Below are positions 62,556-64,000 of a stretch of 64,000 nt of DNA, one piece after another (the first letter of the stretch is position 1; each line of letters starts with the position of its first letter). The stretch lies in the NCBI GenBank assembly GCA_014529385.2, contig CM043944.1, forward strand, positions 70,108,895-70,172,894, in the 5' to 3' direction. A program made the position numbers and the translations under genes. Below the pieces are notes generated by a model, which was not told where the DNA came from, searched no databases, and saw nothing but the letters and a program-made list of their open reading frames with translations. Origin of the DNA: Adiantum capillus-veneris. Its lineage: Eukaryota > Streptophyta > Polypodiopsida > Polypodiales > Pteridaceae.

Positions 62556-63890
62556 ATGAATTTGAGATCGGGCAGGAATCTCCAGAATAACCAACCAAAA
62601 CAAGGGGAACAAACAAGTGTCATATCAACCGAGGGAAGTGTAAACCAAAGTTGGGTGCAACCATTAGAGCCGATCTTTGAAGGAAGTGTTTCTGATACTT
62701 CTTCGGAGAGATCTTACAAGATTTTCACCGAACACTTGGAACACTTGAACCTGAACAACAGAGAAAATATGGCAGCAGGATCATCAAACCCTTCCGCCAC
62801 AATGAAGCTATTGTTCATAAAATACCAGTACGGCAATGAGCAAGGTGCCAAGATCTACAAAGATGGAATGGACCGCTATTGTGTAAAGATAGAAGATAGA
62901 CCTAGTGAGTTCAAGGACTTAGTGCGTGTGAGCTATAGCGGAGATAGATATCTAGATGACGAGGGTACCATGTACTTGGAAGTCCTAAACCCTAACATTG
63001 TGGACAAGTGGGGATTGATGGGCACCAAAGCCAAAGTAGATGAAGAACTTGAAGAGAAAGCACCAATAATGAACTTCCCTGATGCGAGGTTAAGAAGAGA
63101 GAATGAAACTACAAGGATCAACACTGATAACATCTATGTGGGGCTATACAAATATAATAATGGGGAGCAAGATCTTTATTATAGATGTGAAGAACCCTAC
63201 ACCGGAGAGTTGATAGACCAAAAAAGACTTTATGTCTTTACCTACACAGAGGGATCGGAAGTGAAAATTGTCGCTTACGACAAGTATGGGAGGCAATACT
63301 CAACAATGGGCAAGAAAGAATTAGAAGGATATACATACTTTGGGGGACCACTACATCAGTATTATGTTACTTCTAGCTCACAAAGACCAGCACCAACAAA
63401 TGGAGTGCAAAACCCAATGACAACAGGAGGACAAAGAACTCAGGCTGCTGACTCTTTCAGTCAACCTCAGTACTCAAAGCCCGGACCAATGGGATCATTA
63501 CATTCCAGAGAGTCAATGGATACGAATCGAGGTAGTGCAGTTCCAATCCCCAAGTATACCACTCCAGGTCCAAGGTTCGAAGCGGAACCATCACATTTAC
63601 CTCCTAGTAGTAGACTCAGGGCAGGGGAACCGACAAGGGTAACCCATGAAGTCCATGATGCTAGAGAAAGCTTTAGCCAGGACACAGGAGCAATGAGATT
63701 GGTAGCAGACCATAGACGTATGAGACCATCTCAAGTAGCCAAGTGTATGCCAAAGAAGTATGGTGGTTCAGGAGATCCGTATGCACATGTGTCACTCTTT
63801 AGGCAAGTCTTAAGAGCTGAGCAAATAACAGATTTCCATACACAATACAAGGGATTTGGTCTTACTCCAGAAGGTACAGCATTGACATGA
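62556..63890 (+). pseudogene. gag: Gag-type ORF with modular N-terminus, right-hand element
   Basis: Starts at the ATG of MNLRSGRNLQ (62556). The first ~270 residues carry repeated short modules with aromatic, D/G and Y positions (KIYKDGMDRYCVK, DRYLDDEGTMYLE, VAYDKYGRQYSTMG). A proline/serine/glutamine-rich linker follows (about 63380-63700), then a capsid start: MPKKYGGSGDPYAHVSLFRQVLRAE and YKGFGLTPEGTALT. The next codon is TGA at 63888-63890, where capsids of this group have tryptophan (A-L-T-W-F). The same frame continues after it with FQPLNRGGFHDIDHLL and FAEEFSKRG to the window end. So gag is broken by a single TGG to TGA change. The modular part resembles the pseudogene at 5230-8079. 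Its function is unknown. Confidence 0.75.
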
Positions 63891-64000
63891 TTTCAACCAC
63901 TGAACAGAGGGGGATTCCATGACATTGACCATTTGCTAAGAGAGTTTGCTGAGGAATTCTCAAAACGAGGGATTAAGCACAATACGGTCTCACAAATATA
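63891..64000 (+). pseudogene. gag: Continuation of gag capsid after the stop (partial)
   Basis: Same frame as 62556-63890. Encodes the capsid segment with REFAEEFSKRGIKHNTVSQ, running into the window end. Confidence 0.7.

Larger units (their letters stand above)
60342..64000 (+). mobile_element. Athila/Tat-like LTR retrotransposon, 5' part (cut by window end)
   Basis: LTR with TATA box, Athila-type primer site, ~1.4-kb leader with four palindromes, gag-type ORF. The 3' part is beyond the window. It probably inserted into the chromovirus relic on its left. The clade call rests on the TGGCGCCGCTGCCGGGGA primer site, which is characteristic of Athila and relatives. Confidence 0.75.

Noticed and set aside
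1-64000. tRNA or rRNA genes
   Set aside because: No cloverleaf with anticodon arm and no rRNA-like conserved block was recognised; TGGTATCAGAGC and TGGCGCC matches are retroelement primer sites.

Overview
This 64-kb window looks like nuclear DNA of a large, repeat-rich land-plant genome. It carries Ty3/gypsy (Metaviridae) LTR retrotransposons of the plant OTA (Athila/Tat) type and chromovirus type, long GA/CT microsatellites and G-tracts up to 32 bases. I found no convincing host gene, rRNA, tRNA or CRISPR array. I cannot name the species; the reverse transcriptases that mix Athila-like and Tat-like traits would fit a fern, lycophyte or gymnosperm, but that is a guess.

Layout. 1-5000: two direct copies of a 1.5-kb repeat (173-1667, 3516-4993) flank a broken minus-strand gag with its primer-binding site. 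5230-8079: a minus-strand broken ORF made of short recurring modules. 8080-10083: T-rich and GA-rich non-coding DNA. 10084-23593: a minus-strand element ('H', non-coding interior) whose right LTR is split by a nested, structurally complete plus-strand element ('Tat-1', 14492-23221). The left LTR of H (10084-10568) preserves the unoccupied insertion site. 23594-28580: an Athila-like leader/LTR relic and a decayed chromovirus with a chromodomain tail. 28581-55172: a head-to-tail array of one minus-strand OTA family, with four ~2.07-kb LTRs alternating with three ~6-kb interiors (A, B, C from left to right). 55173-56938: unassigned. 56939-60277: chromovirus LTR, primer site and broken pol, minus strand. 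60342-64000: the 5' part of a plus-strand Athila/Tat-like element running off the window.

How the genes work together. Tat-1 and the array family each encode gag (CCHC knuckle), aspartic protease, reverse transcriptase, a degenerate first RNase H, a second RNase H with intact catalytic residues, and integrase. Tat-1 keeps one uninterrupted register of 1784 codons broken only by four stop codons; each array unit carries several stops plus frameshifts. None looks autonomous now.

Most interesting: a ~70-codon ORF between primer site and gag is conserved between Tat-1 and the array family (42 of 63 residues, differences mostly at third codon positions) and is duplicated in tandem in the array family. 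I do not recognise it. Also notable: the LTR-shared triple array with a mosaic distribution of stop codons, a 26-32-bp palindrome repeated four times in the leader of the right-hand element, and the paralogous empty site for Tat-1.
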